Origin: Otatea glauca
Taxonomy: Eukaryota > Streptophyta > Magnoliopsida > Poales > Poaceae
Direction of reading: 5' to 3'
Assembly: GCA_036346275.1 (NCBI GenBank)
Contig: CM070721.1
Span: forward strand, 53,159,869-53,223,868
Length of the DNA stretch: 64,000 bases
In this document: piece after piece, positions 36,938 to 48,678 of the stretch
Position numbering within the stretch: the stretch's first letter is position 1
Layout: every line of letters starts with the position of its first letter
Translations under genes and position numbers: made by a program
Notes under the pieces: generated by a model
What the model was told of the DNA's origin: nothing
Database searches by the model: none
Seen by the model: the letters and a program-made list of their open reading frames with translations, nothing else

Positions 36938-37073
36938 TCAGAGCAAATCTTTTGCATTAATTATTGACAAAGGATGAGGATCATCAAATCTTTTTACATG
37001 TTTTCTAGAAGTCAGGCATCTCGTCTGAAGATATCTTAGTGTATCTTCGCAGATAGGAGGAAGCGGTTCCCTC
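36938..37073 (-). pseudogene. Possible gene fragment beside the MITE
   Basis: The minus frame reads REPLPPICEDTLRYLQTRCL and KHVKRFDDPHPLSIINAKDL, then a stop at 36938. Composition is protein-like rather than repeat-like, but the upstream part is replaced by the MITE at 37077. I do not recognise it. Confidence 0.25.
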
Positions 37074-38081
37074 TTAGGCCCTGTATGTTTCGACTTAAGT
37101 TTTTTTGTCTTGGGCTTAAAGCTAGTTTTTTTGTTTAACGAGCTTTTAAGTCGTCTGTTTTTAAGCCAAGACATGTTGTTTGGTATCCTAGCTTTTTGAT
37201 GGGTTGGATGGTGTAGCCAGGGTTCACAAAACCATCGAAAACTGCGGTTTTCGAGTGTACCACTGTAGTTCGATATCCAAAACCGCTTGGTAAACCGTTT
37301 TAATTTAAAATTTTAAAAAAAATTGAAAAAATTTATACGTTGAAAAACCGTGGTTTTCGCTCGAAAACCGTTTCTTAAAAACCGAGTAGTTTCTCGCGAA
37401 AAACCGAATAGTTTTCGATTTTTTTGAATTTTTTGAATTTTTTTATTTCTTAACCCTTCGGTTTCTGACAGTTTTCGAGCTGTTTTTGCGGTTTTCGAAT
37501 TTCGAACGATTTTTTGAAATTCAGTTTTGTGAACCCTGGGTGTAGCTTATTGCTAGAAAGTTTGAAATACCCTTTAAGGTTGTAAGGATTTTTCTTATGT
37601 ACTGATTTATCTAATACAAATGTTTTATACTTTTTTCACCGAATGTCGTATTGAAAAATATAGATTAATCTTGAGATCAAACTTCATTCTGAGCATAATT
37701 ATTTATCAACTTGATCCGGATCGGTGGAGGAGAAAGGAGGCTGAGGACGGCGAAGGAGGGAGGAGGCCGAGGACGGCAGAGACCAGAGCGGGGGAGGGAG
37801 AAGGCATGTCGCACAGGGGAGCGAGAGAAGACGAGGAGAAATGAAGAGATGGGAGAAGGATTCTTGAGTTTATATATGATGGTATTTGGTGGGTAATTTT
37901 GAAGACTTCCAGTGACAAAGGGTTATTTCATCCCAAAAAAGCACATTTCACCTGCCTTTTGGCTTATAGTTATATGGAGGCTTTTGGTTTTTTTAAACCT
38001 GGCTTAAAAATCAGTCGTTTGTTTTGGGTTTGACTTTTCTGTTTTTAAACCAGTAAAAAAGCCGAAACAAACAGGACCTTA
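37074..38081. mobile_element. PIF/Harbinger-type (Tourist-like) MITE
   Basis: The element spans 37077-38078 (1002 bp). It has TTA duplications at 37074-37076 and 38079-38081. Terminal inverted repeats are GGCCCTGTATGTTTCGACTT at the left, against GGTCCTGTTTGTTTCGGCTT as the complement of the right end. The 3-bp TTA target and these ends fit PIF/Harbinger. No transposase is encoded. A 321-bp hAT MITE is nested inside. Confidence 0.85.
37210..37546. mobile_element. Nested hAT MITE, 321 bp
   Basis: The element is 37218-37538, with 15-bp inverted ends (CAGGGTTCACAAAAC and GTTTTGTGAACCCTG) and a perfect 8-bp duplication GGTGTAGC at 37210-37217 and 37539-37546. CAGGG ends with 8-bp duplications are standard hAT features. 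The interior repeats AAAACCG and CGGTTTTCG words on both strands and encodes nothing. Confidence 0.92.
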
Positions 38082-38082
38082 T

Positions 38083-38640
38083 AGTTGTAAGTTGTAACTA
38101 CAAAGACACAATGCACCTCGTCCCTACCTTCGCTAAAAATTCCTAATGATGTTTCATGCTTGCATTTTAGTCCAAACTTTTTTCGAAATGATCCTTGAAA
38201 ACTATCCCACGGACACTATTGGAAGATAACTTTTTTTTTTTTTGACAAACTGTTGGAAGATAACTACTACATGTTAGTGTAGCATCCTGAGCCTGTACAT
38301 TGGGCCCTCTAAAATTGTCCGTACGTTGGGCCGGCCCGCAAAGTACAACACCTCTTTGATGGCCCTGTCTGGCGACCTCCTTAATTCCTAGCAATTATGG
38401 GCCAGCCTGACCCGTCCCATACCGGCCCGGCCTAGCTGCACGGATGGACACTGAGAACCGCAAGCTGCAACTCCGCCGCGTCGAACTCTGACTCGAGTTG
38501 AACCCGAACTCCCTTCTATTCTTCCTCCTCCGCCTCCTCCCTCCCATATAAGCACCCACCCCGTTAGGGCTTCCCTATCTCGCCGCCGGATTTGCCTTCT
38601 CCGTTCATTCGATTCTTGCCTTCCGCTCCGCAGCTAGCGA
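38083..38640 (+). promoter_or_regulatory. Alba gene upstream region
   Basis: A TATA-like CATATAAGC lies at about 38545-38553, after a CT-rich stretch, 200 bp before the ATG. The leader starts near GTTAGGGCTTCCC. Parts at 38083-38230 and 38572-38640 are duplicated at 3825-4060. A poly-T run at about 38231-38244 marks a small insertion relative to that copy. Confidence 0.55.
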
Positions 38641-38752
38641 GTAGATACCACTCCTCTCGCTCTCTCGTGCGGCGGCGGCGGCGGGTTGCCTCGGTTTTGG
38701 TGTGAGCTAGGGTTAGGCTTTCGGGTAGGGCGTGTTCGAGGGGAGGGTGGAG

Positions 38753-40654
38753 ATGGAGGAGGTGACGGAGGGGGTCAACAACCTGGCCATAACTGAGCCG
38801 CACAAGAAGAACCGGATCCAGGTCTCCAACACCAAGAAGCCGCTCTTCTTCTACGTCAACCTCGCCAAGGTGAGGATTTTTCTCTTCTTTTGCTGTTTCT
38901 TGTTGCTGTTTTGCTCTTAGATTTTTGCAGGGTTGTGTGAGCTCTTGAGCCAATGGCGTGGATGCTGCTCGGTCCTTTTGACCGATTATTAGCCAAAAAA
39001 AAAACTGTTGCTGCTTGGATCCGTTGTGGATTTTAGTCTAGAACCCTAAAAAAAGGGTGCCTTTTGATCTCTTTTATCTGTTCGTTGTGGGTTTTTGAGT
39101 TAGGATTTGCTTTGTTTTCTTTCTTCTGTGGAGTTTGCGGTTGGGGGCACCAAGGTGTATCGAGCGTTGTGGTGTTTGTTTGGGCAATAACCTGAAGCTA
39201 ATGTTGTTGTGGTGTTTTGCAGAGGTACATGCAGCTGCATGACGAGGTGGAGCTCTCGGCCCTCGGCATGGGTAAGCTCTTCTGCCCTTTAGGATGATAT
39301 CACCTGTTGTTTTGGTACTGGTAATTAGCTATTGCTGTTGTGCTGCTGCAATGAAGCCGTCGTGCTTATGTTAATTGGCTGAATCTTAGAACCGTTCATA
39401 CGTCTGCCTCGTGACTTACTTTAGTTTGAGATTACCACAGTTGTCATCGATTGTTTGCAATGTCATGTTTGGTGACAGAATTTCCATGTTTGTTTGTTGG
39501 TGTTCATGGCAATTGTCCCATCTCATGGTCATAATTCCTTGTGCAAGTTCCTTATGAAAGGTCAGCAGTAGAATGTACAATTTCTAATTCTGTAATGGCT
39601 AATGAGTAATGACCATAAACATGACTTACCAAAACTTAACAAGATTGGGGCAGTGGTGTACCTTATCTGAATTATCTTACTACTTGAGTCTTTTAACCAC
39701 ATCTGTCTTAATTTCAAGTGCAGCTGCCAATTGCCATGGTTAATTTTTTAACAAGTTTGTATGCAATGCTTTTTCAGCTATGGTTTTGTTCTGCTCTTTT
39801 GTCATTTGTCAATCAGAATTCTGAGAATTTCGTGGTCAAAGTTACATTCATGTAACATCATAAACTGATTCATGACTCAGCTAACCATGATAAGTAGTGG
39901 TATTGTATGCTGAGCTAGTAGAAGTGGTGAGGTACCAGGGGGGAGACGAAAACTTCACAAGCATTGAGAAAGTTGTACGATTAAACTCTCTTAATATCAA
40001 TGGAAATCTGTTTTCCATTATTCCTATTGTGGGAGGATATTGTTATGAATCTGTATGCAAAGCCTTCTCGTTTACTTCAAAACGTTCCACCTGCTTGACC
40101 CCTGAGAATACGCACCTAATCCACTTCCCTGTTAAAACCCATTAATTATCTTAATTGTTTATTTATCTCCTTCATGCTAGTTTTCCTTCGCTTACTGGTT
40201 CTTTGTTTGTGATGTTTTTAAACTGCTGAATCGCTTGTTTATTCAGCCATTGCCACTGTGGTGACTGTCGCTGAAATTCTGAAAAATAACGGCCTTGCTG
40301 TTGAAAAGAGTAAGATTCCTGTTGCCTTGCATTTCTGTAATTCATCTTTGCATTTATTTCCCTAATTATTCAATCAAGATGGTTTGCAGAGATCATGACA
40401 TCCACTGTTGATGTCAAAGACGATTCAAGGAGCCGACCTATGCAGAAGGCCAAGGTTATATTTCTTCTCAATTCTCATGTACTGAAGTAGCAGTGTTTTG
40501 GAATTAGTAGGACAATATTTTCTGATTCTTGTACTATTATCACGACCAGATTGAAATAGTGCTGGTCAAGACGGAGAACTTTGATGAGCTGATGGCAGCT
40601 GCTGCGGAGGAGAGGGAAGCCGCGGCCGCCGACGAGGACGAAGGACAGAGCTAA
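38753..40654 (+). CDS. Alba-domain DNA/RNA-binding protein, five exons
   Basis: Exons: 38753-38869, 39223-39271, 40247-40309, 40390-40454, 40550-40654. All introns are GT/AG, and the joined frame gives 132 aa. The start MEEVTEGVNNLAI is the first ATG after the leader. The Alba fold follows: NRIQVSNTKKPLFFYVNLAK (about residues 20-39), RYMQLHDEVELSALGMA, then VVTVAEILKNNGLAVEKKI and KAKIEIVLVKTE. The tail is acidic and Ala/Glu-rich (EEREAAAADEDEGQS). Alba proteins are small dimeric nucleic-acid binders; plant members have been linked to RNA binding and translation control. The length fits the short plant class. An ATAAAG lies at the stop codon. A retrotransposon remnant begins about 180 bp downstream. 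Confidence 0.93.
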
Positions 40655-42577
40655 ATAAAGTATTTTAAATTGGCTGTTGTAGTTTAATCTAGTACCCTGC
40701 TGCTAGGTTTTGTGTTTCATTCGCTTGGTCAACTATAGACAGATATTTGGTGTAATCAATCAAAGAGCTCTGCTTATTTGATTCGTTTGGAGTGGTAGCT
40801 TTTATGTTCATGGTATGTTGGTCCATTCACTTTGTGTCGTCAAAATACTTGTGTTCGTGACTGTGTGATTGATTTTTTGCCATCGTGCGTGCGTGTTGAT
40901 CCAGGCTAAAACCAACAATTGGTATCAGAGCGAGGTTCTGACCTTGATGTCACGTTTGCCTCAGGGGAGGCTACCACTATTGCGTCTTAGGGCAAGCTAT
41001 CGTCGCAGAGAGATGCAGTATTGTTCAAGATTTGATGATGCATCTAGCATGGCTGTGGCGGTACATGCGTATGTATTCTGATCATTGTGTTAGTGTCTCA
41101 TATGTACGTGAGTACTTGTGAGTATGTGTTCGCTTGTGTGTGTAAAGCTCTCATTTGATCCTTCATGCTGTCGAAGTTGTGTCATGAGCGGAGATGATGT
41201 ATAGTAAATTGTCTCATTGGCGGTAAAGAGGTGACAACAATGACATTGAGGTCATCGTTGCAAGAAAAGTTTAAGATCGAAGAGGAGCAACGAAAAGGCA
41301 GTGGCAAAGAGTAAAGGTGGTGTGTATACCAAATACTTACTATTGATGAGCGTTGATGACCATCTATGGCGTGACAAGATGATATTGATGACCATCTAAG
41401 GCTATCTCTAACAATATTCCCTAAATTTGGATCCTATATCCTCGTATACTACTCTCTATTTTTTCCCTCCTATATTATAATGATATTTCATAACCGCTAT
41501 ATGAGTCATGTTTATTTTTTATCGGAAAAATTTTGACCGGCTATTTTTATTTGCAGGAATTTAAAATTTATTCTAACAACCAGCTGGCTATATTGTAACG
41601 GCTATATTTTTAGGCTATATATACATAGTCATTTGCACTTCCAAACCTTGCCCATTTCAACACTTTGAGATCTTGATCATGTCACTAGGCTCGGGAAGAA
41701 CAAAGAAATACACGTTGAATACTTCATTCGCAGTTCCTTTTGTTTATAGACATCCAAGATTAAGAACTAGATAACTAACTTCCCAGTTCCCACCTATAGA
41801 AGGAGCAAGGACATGAAACTTGATTAGTTAAAATAAATTAAAACAAAACTTATTAGTTAAAATGCATTAAGAAAGGTAAATAACACATTGGATCCCATCA
41901 TGACAGAAGGATAATTGTCTTGCCGCAAGCGTATTGGTAGCTCTACTGTATTGCAGCTTCAGTTCCTGGCCCTAAACGAACAATCTTCTGAAGAAAAGAT
42001 AAATGCCAGTCAGCATTAATAATCGGAGCAAAATCTATGCAATAAGAAAACACGCAATACACATTTTCAAGTTCAGATATGCCACTGGAAAGGAAGTTGT
42101 TAATATCAAGTTAGATGTCAATTATGATAATAACTTAGATGGCAAGAACAGACGTAGGATATGCAGTGTGAAAAAAGAGCTGATAAGTCATTTTCAAAGC
42201 TGGTTGAGGTAAGGACCTTTCATTACTGAAGTTATTCCTACTATTGTTCGCCTTGGACCTGTGAAGGAAACTATTGATGCTGGAGTATCACTGCACATTG
42301 TTAGCCAATGGCATTTTATGACGATGCTGAGAAAACGATAACTACACTATGCGGACTTCCAGCTTATGTTCAGGGTTTGCTAAGTATCCTTCACATCTAT
42401 CTGATGATGGAACTTAATCCAATGCTAGAAATGGTAACCACATGCTTTGTAAGAAAAATGTCTGATGTCTTGACAAAGAACAACTATAGTCGAGAACGGT
42501 ATTAAAATACACGAAGTAATTTTGCTACTGTTGTTTCTGAAGAGAACCGACTCCTCTGAAACTGACTCCTCCGAGGT

Positions 42578-42740
42578 CTAACGATCCATGGAGCCACTGA
42601 AGGAACTTTCATGTGTGGTGGATCCTCCACCTCCGCCAGAAGAGGGTCCAAATAACCAACCGTCAGCACTCGCTGTGCCAATGTAACGAGCCCAAGTAAC
42701 CAGGTATAGGCCAGCAATGATGAAGACTCCCCCGATAATG
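42578..42740 (-). pseudogene. Captured last exon resembling WAT1/EamA-type transporter
   Basis: A proper acceptor (CCGCTTTCAG) precedes IIGGVFIIAGLYLVTWARYI, then a Gly/Ser-rich tail and stop at 42578. A hydrophobic IIGG...GLYLVTWARY segment near the C terminus is typical of plant WAT1-related (nodulin MtN21) transporters of the EamA superfamily. Sequence upstream of the acceptor is open but intron-like, suggesting a genomic rather than cDNA capture. Only this exon is recognisable. Confidence 0.5.
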
Positions 42741-43448
42741 CTGAAAGCGGTAGGATAGAAACATACACAATGTGAGCATTTATGCTTCATAAATTTGTTG
42801 AAACTCCGGAGCTTATAAGCAAGAGAAACGAAGTACGCGATAACAAGAGCTATATCTATGAAAAACAAAATTTCGCTATCACTACTTCCTATCTAGACTC
42901 CATTGTTCTGATCAGCTAACCATGACACCAGGACAGGATGGGAACTAACAAAGAGTGGCCACATTCCTGTCCCCTGAAAATTACTTGTGCCGGAACATTC
43001 CATTCACAGCCATTTCATCAGCCTATTAGCAATAAACACTATTAAAAACGAAAAGATGATATCTCCAAAGCCACATGAACGCATAGTTTAATCACATTTC
43101 GAACCCATTTGCTTCAAATAGTTTTTACCCATTAATTCTTGTCATAATGTACCAACAACTACAGCTTGAATAAATTGGTCGATTAGAATAGAATCACCGC
43201 ATAAACCACAGTGCACAACTAAACACAGGAATATCATAAATTAGATAAGAAAACCGTAACAGCCCAAGTATAATTGCCCACCTTGTAGCGCGCGGATGGC
43301 CGCGGGGATCCCTCGATGGGGCAGAGCAGGAGCCACTGGTCGTACGGAGCCGCAGTGAGACTGGCCTCGCTGTTGATGCCCTCCCGCATTCCCACCTCAA
43401 ATCTTCACCGACCAGATCGAACCAAATCAAAATCGCTATGAGCGGAGT

Positions 43449-43625
43449 CTGGGGAAGTGGGCGATGGAATCCGTGGGATAGTTGGGTGGGTCTGGGAATT
43501 GGTCGGGCTTCACGCGCACCTTGACGGCCTCCGCGGGGGTCATGGCGCGCCCCAGCGCCGCCTCCGCCTTCGTGGCCGTCCCGTAGGGCAGCATCGCCGG
43601 CGAGGCAAGGACTGTGCGGGACGGA
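43449..43625 (-). pseudogene. Captured fragment resembling a sterol 4-methyl oxidase N terminus
   Basis: The minus frame gives MLPYGTATKAEAALGRAMTP at about 43600, like the start of plant sterol-4-alpha-methyl oxidases. After AEA the similarity ends, and the frame continues VKVRVKPDQFPDPPNYPTDS to a stop. Only about 23 residues support the identification, from memory of the family, so another origin is possible. Confidence 0.35.
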
Positions 43626-44600
43626 TCCTCTTCCAGGTCGCTGTCCTCGTAGGTTCCTCGCTGGCGCGTGAGGGAGCGATCGTTGCGCCCGAGCAGATGG
43701 GGAACGTGACGGGGAATGGAGAGAGAATCCTGAGATTTCGGGATTCTCTCCCCGATCCGTAAAATAGCGAAGAACGATGGGGGCATCTGTTGGAGAAGAG
43801 ATTTCACGATACTGTGCTGGATGTTACTCATTTTCACGGATAGGGAACGAGATAGGAAAGCTGTTGGAGATGGCCTAATTGTCTCATCGAAAAGGTGGTC
43901 AAAGCTACATGTTTTCGTGTTAGTTATGTCCAAGAGATATTGTGTGTGATCACGTGAGTTTTTGTGCGAGTTGTGTCTACAAGATAAATGTGTGCGCGTT
44001 CCTTCAGAGATGTCGTGCGCATCAGAAGAGATCATGCTACACGAGAAGATCAAAAGGAAGTCGCTACATGTGCCAAGATGAGTCCGAGACGTTGAGAAGA
44101 TGTGTTCGTCGTCCTAAGTTGAGTTCGTGGAAGATGTGTTCGCTGTCTTGAATCATGTCGGTTAAATATGAGACAAAGACATTGAGGAGATATGTTCGTC
44201 ATCTTAAATAGTTCGTCATCCTGTGTCGAGTAAATATCGGGTAAGTCGTAATTGAAACCGACTACCTCAACAAGGTAGAGTTTAGAGCTAGTTGATGTTA
44301 CAAAATTAAGGAGGTGAATGTTAGATTTAATTTTGGAAGAAGAGTTCGACCCGAAATAGGAAAGAAAAGAATTTAATTCTGATTTAGTTTTGAATCGGTT
44401 TCTAATTCTTAGAGCAGTAAGTTATGAGTATAAATTTCTAGTAGGTTATGGGTATAAATACAAGAGGTTTGTAAGTAAGAGGAAAGTAAAAGAAAAGATC
44501 ATAAAAAAAATATGCTAATTGTGTTGAACCATCAAAATACTTATATTCGTGAGTAATTATGCTTTTGAGTTTTTGCTGTTGGTGTCCCGTGTCACCCTTT

Positions 44601-45051
44601 CGGCTGGTTTGCCGAGTTTATGCTGTGTGCAAAGATACATTGCAGTCACGGATTCAAGTCCCGGATAATTGTAGTGGAAAATTCATGCAAGTAATCAACA
44701 TTGAACAAAATCTTTCATACACTTCCAGGCATTGGTCAAAGCTCAAGTGATCAGGCGTCCGTTTCTATTAAAATCCATGCAAAATATTGTGCCTGGCCAG
44801 CCAAATAAACCAAGATTAGGTGTTCGGAGAGAACAACTATCATAGAACCAAACAAAAGTATGACAAAACTGCTTCCGCACTATCAAGTAAGAACATTGTT
44901 CATGGATTTCAACTCAGACACAGAACCAACCGAAGTCAAAACTTGATGATCTAACAGATCTCTCAAATATCTTAGACCTAAATTTTTTATGAGTTGATCA
45001 TCCAATTTTACTTCTTTTTCAAGGAGTCATCCCCCTTTCTTTACGGGCGCT
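44601..45051. other. Intergenic, 3' flank of the carrier gene
   Basis: AT-rich DNA without coding signal. The part next to 45051 is the likely 3' untranslated region of the minus-strand carrier gene. Confidence 0.5.
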
Positions 45052-47438
45052 TCACTCGTAATCTTCATCATCTTCAACCAGTATCTTCTTGCAGGCCTCA
45101 TAGCACATGAATGAGATCCCCGCCGCAGGCATCAGCTTGATGCAGCTCGGTCCAAGCCCCTTGTAAAGGCCACCGATCCCTTCCTTCTCCATTATGCAAT
45201 AGAGAGCATGGAACACATTCTTGTAGACCTGCCTCCCTCCTACTGCTCCGACCTGCATTTGCTTGCGAGCCACCTCAAGAGGGAAGGTGGCGGTGCTCGA
45301 GACTGCACCCGCAGCTGAACCAATCAGGAGAGTTGCAATGTTGCTAATCTCCTCCTGCTTGAATGTCTTCCTGTATAGCTTCTTCAGAGTGTCGTAGGCG
45401 TAGTAATTGGTCGCAGCGTATGGCACCACTCCTATCAGGCTTGGTGTCAGACCACGGTAAAGCTCTGAGGGTCCTTCCTCTCTTAAAATCTTGACGAAAG
45501 CATGGAGGAAGTTGTCATAGACATCTTTCTGCAGAAACAATTAGAGTGAAGTGAGGTGCACAAAGAAACATCATCTCTCCAAGTTGTTAAAGAGTTATAT
45601 TCACCTCTATAGTCAATCGGGTCTTAATCAATTCCAAAGGATATGTGCACAAGGTCGAGCTGACTCCAGCAAGCGCTCCAGCGATAAGCGATGGAGGGAA
45701 GGGGGTCTTAGGGGACTCGTCGGCCTTTGGAGTCAAGAATTTCTTGGCTGTATCAAAAGCAAGTAGCTGCATTTGGACAAAAAGAGATCAGAAAAGTTAA
45801 GATAAATCACAGTGTTTGATCATTCGTTACAAATCCTAGGTCCCTCTAACATCCTGAAATTCATAAGCAGAAGAAAGAAATGGGCACGGAATCGTACAAC
45901 CAAAGCAGTGTAATAAGTATCTTTTCAGTATCATAACAACCAAATACATTTCTTTAGTAATTTAAGACCATAAAAATGGAGATCCAATAATCTGCTACTT
46001 CACAAGTTTATTTTGAAGCTCCTCGATAGTTGACAAGCAAAGATTCTATAGTAACATCTTATTCATGTTTTGCCTAAGACTGCGACACTTGAATAGAGAG
46101 GGAGCTCAGAATATCAGAAGAAAAACAAGACACAAAATATAAGAAAGCAAACAGTTGCAATTCAATCAATCATTCATAGACCAGGCCACCAAGGTGTAGA
46201 ACTAAACAAAAACCATCTAAAAACAAGCTACATGGTCCATAGTTTAACTTGCTAAGAGTCTCAAGACCACTAGATAGCAATATTAGAGCAAGGATTCTTG
46301 CAGAGGATAAAATCATATCAAAGATGAAACATCACTTGTAACAAAATGGAGGAAAACATCAACGCACCAGTTAGGTGAACCAAAACTCCTTTCTAGAAAG
46401 TGCATTTACAAATGGCATATACCTACTTTATTGATAGCAGCCTGGGTGCTACATCAAGTTGACTAGAGTCTACAATGTGGCGTTGTCTCATTATTGGTAC
46501 AGCTCCCCTTCCACATAAAATTTGCTGCTTCTGTTAGTGAAATGGAAGTTGTTATAGGATAGTAGATAACTCATCTTGTCCTAAGCATCAACCTACAATT
46601 AGCATCCAAGCGAAGTGTAGAAAACTGCTCTATTTGTTCAAAAATCAAAACTGAAAGTAAAGTTGAAACCCTAGTAAATTGCTTAATCGGCAAAGAACCT
46701 CCATTAGCATCAGCAATACATCAACAAACAATGGTTGCATCACGTGATACATTTTAGCAACAGGATCTTGGACATTGCAAAGTGATATAAACCGAAGTAA
46801 TAGCTTACCTCAATCGCCTTGCTTGGGGCAACACGGATAACATTGACAGCATTCCCACGGAACAGCCCTGTCCACCCCTCTGTCTTCATGATTGACTCAA
46901 ACACCTCCGCCATTGACTCCCCATTGCTCCCAACCATCAGATGAGTTCTAATTGTCTCCAACGGTGCCACACAAGTCCTCGAGACAGCCCCCGCAATAGC
47001 TCCACTAACCAGCCGCCTCAAATGTGGGTTCCCAATCTTAATTTTCAGCTTCAGTTCGCGCTTCTTGGCCTTCTTCCTAGCCTTACCATCCACCTCCTCC
47101 TCCTCCTCGACAGGCTCAGCCTCGGTCCCAACAGCTTGATACCCGACTGCTGAGGAGACATACTTTATGCAATGATCAAAAAACGGAATCTTGATTTCCT
47201 GCTCCCCCGGAGTGGGTGGCACTGCTGGAGCAGCCGTTGACACTTTGAGACCAACACTAGCAAACAGCCCACCATGAGGGGAGGCAGAGCCTTGTAAGCT
47301 TAACGAGAAGCTCTTGTCTTCATGCAAATTCCAAGGGAACCGGAGCTCAGGGAGAGGGATAGACCAGCCCTGCTTCTTCTCCACGGCCAGCTCACCGTTC
47401 TTGCTCTTGGCCGTCATCGCCACCATCGTCGCCGCCAT
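45052..47438 (-). CDS. BT1-like: Brittle-1-like adenylate carrier (mitochondrial carrier family)
   Basis: Coding exons (minus): 47438-46809, 45766-45605, 45528-45052. They have GT/AG borders and phase-0 joins, giving 422 aa. The N-terminal 130 residues are non-membrane and contain an acidic run before a basic patch (KARKKAKKRELKLKIKIG), followed by HLRRLVSGAIAGAVSRTCVA. The three carrier signatures are present: PLETIRTHL, PLELIKTRL and PLEVARKQM, each followed by a G-rich helix-return segment (GWTGLFRGN, GPSELYRGL, GIGGLYKGL). The C terminus is acidic (VEDDEDYE). Brittle-1 proteins exchange ADP-glucose or adenine nucleotides across plastid or mitochondrial membranes. Whether this is the endosperm ADP-glucose type or a general BT1-like copy cannot be decided here. 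The intron after exon 1 is about 1.04 kb. Confidence 0.93.
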
Positions 47439-48310
47439 GGGTCAGAAAATGTTTTTACCTCGATCAGCAGCACGCAATGGAGGTGGATGACTGCACTGCA
47501 TTGACGGCCACAACAAGGAGCATATGCTTAGTCACCCATCCCAAAAGTTGGACACCATGAATACATCCTACAATCTCAACTACCAATTAGCACAATGGAA
47601 AGTGGTCAAACTCGCAACTCTTGATGAACTAATTAAACATTTCCACTTCTTGACCATAAACATGGGGCAGATTCAGTGAACCTAGACTATCCAGGAATCC
47701 CCAGATATCGGAAAAGGCAAAATCTAAAGATTCCTTTGGAGTAAAAACTACAATGCAATCAGATAAGGAAGAAGAAGAAGAAGAAGAAGAAGAAAAGAAT
47801 AAAAGGCAATCAGTGACAGCAAAGCGTAAGCCCCAAATATGCTTTAAGAACTGAACGGCCATCTGCCACCGACCTCCACCCAAACAAAAACGAGTCTCTC
47901 GACACGAAAATCACCAAACCCTTTCCCAACGTTCCAAGAAACCACCCATCGCAGCGGAGGCGGAGGCGGAGGCGGCGCGTTGAGGCAAAGTAGTACTAGA
48001 AACAAAAAATACCTCAAGGTAGCAACCACTCTAGAACCCAAAATAGACGGTGGTCTGCTCCTTCCCTCCTCTTCCCTCCTCTTCGCTGTCTCCGCGCGGT
48101 GGTGGTGAGGCGGGTTGGTGCAGGCCGGAGCGAAGGAGGGGGCTGCTTCCTCGTCTTCGCCCGCCCTCCTCGTCCTCCCAAAGAGGGGAGGTGCCTGCCG
48201 CCTTTTGTGAGGGAGAAGCACACCCTAGTATTCCAAGGGCCTTTTGGCCTCGTCTCGTCTATATCCACGTCCATTTACCACATTGCCCCTCGTCTGCCCT
48301 AGGCTGATAG
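47439..48310 (-). promoter_or_regulatory. Carrier gene 5' leader and probable leader intron
   Basis: A donor-like AG|GTAT at 48013/48012 on the minus strand, following GC-rich, CT-rich DNA (48020-48300), suggests a non-coding first exon and an intron of about 0.5 kb ahead of the ATG at 47438. A (GAA)n run at about 47769-47805 (TTC on the gene strand) lies inside it. No clear TATA was fixed. Confidence 0.4.
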
Positions 48311-48678
48311 GTTGCTGGCAGGGTAGACATAGGAGACTAAGGAGAGGGAGGCTCGTTCTCATCGATTGAAAGCAATGTCCCTCTAACCTCTCTAAGTCAT
48401 TTTACGAAGAGAGAATTCATATTATACTAATCTAAATGTTAGTATTTTAGAAAATACTACTTATTATCTTAATGAAATATGACTAATTGAGGTGATAAAA
48501 ACAATATAGATTATTTTAGAGCCCTCTTCTTATGGCAAGAGAACTAGGATCTGGATGTATGTTTACCCAAAGAGCAAGGTGGGATGGGTATTTCGGACCT
48601 AGATACCATGGCAATGCTCTATTGGGTGGGTAAATGGCTCTCCAGGTTGGAAACGAGGGGATATGACAGGAGCACTTA

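Larger units (their letters stand above)
41397..43878. mobile_element. PIF/Harbinger-like element carrying host gene fragments
   Basis: The element is 41400-43875 (2476 bp), with TAA at 41397-41399 and 43876-43878. Inverted ends are GGCTATCTCTAACA at the left, against GGCCATCTCCAACA as the complement of the right. No transposase is visible. The interior holds pieces that look like parts of different host genes on the minus strand (42578-42740 and about 43449-43625). This makes it a gene-capturing (Pack-type) non-autonomous element. A 10-bp hairpin (GAGAGAATCC / GGATTCTCTC) lies at 43721-43750. Confidence 0.7.
40835..44600 (+). mobile_element. LTR-retrotransposon remnant behind the Alba gene
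   Basis: The last 80 bp of a 5' LTR ends ACCAACA at 40917. AT and a tRNA-Met primer site, TGGTATCAGAGC (40920-40931), follow. At the other end a purine tract (AAGGAGGTGAA) precedes TGTTAGATTTAATTTTGG at 44319, the start of the 3' LTR, with a GTATAAATA box near 44450. Both LTR parts share TCAAAATACTT-TTCGTGA. Between them are a short gag-like stretch (41160-41390) and a PIF-like insertion. The 5' LTR is truncated on the Alba side. Primer site and ends suggest a copia or TRIM-type element; no pol remains. Confidence 0.65.
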
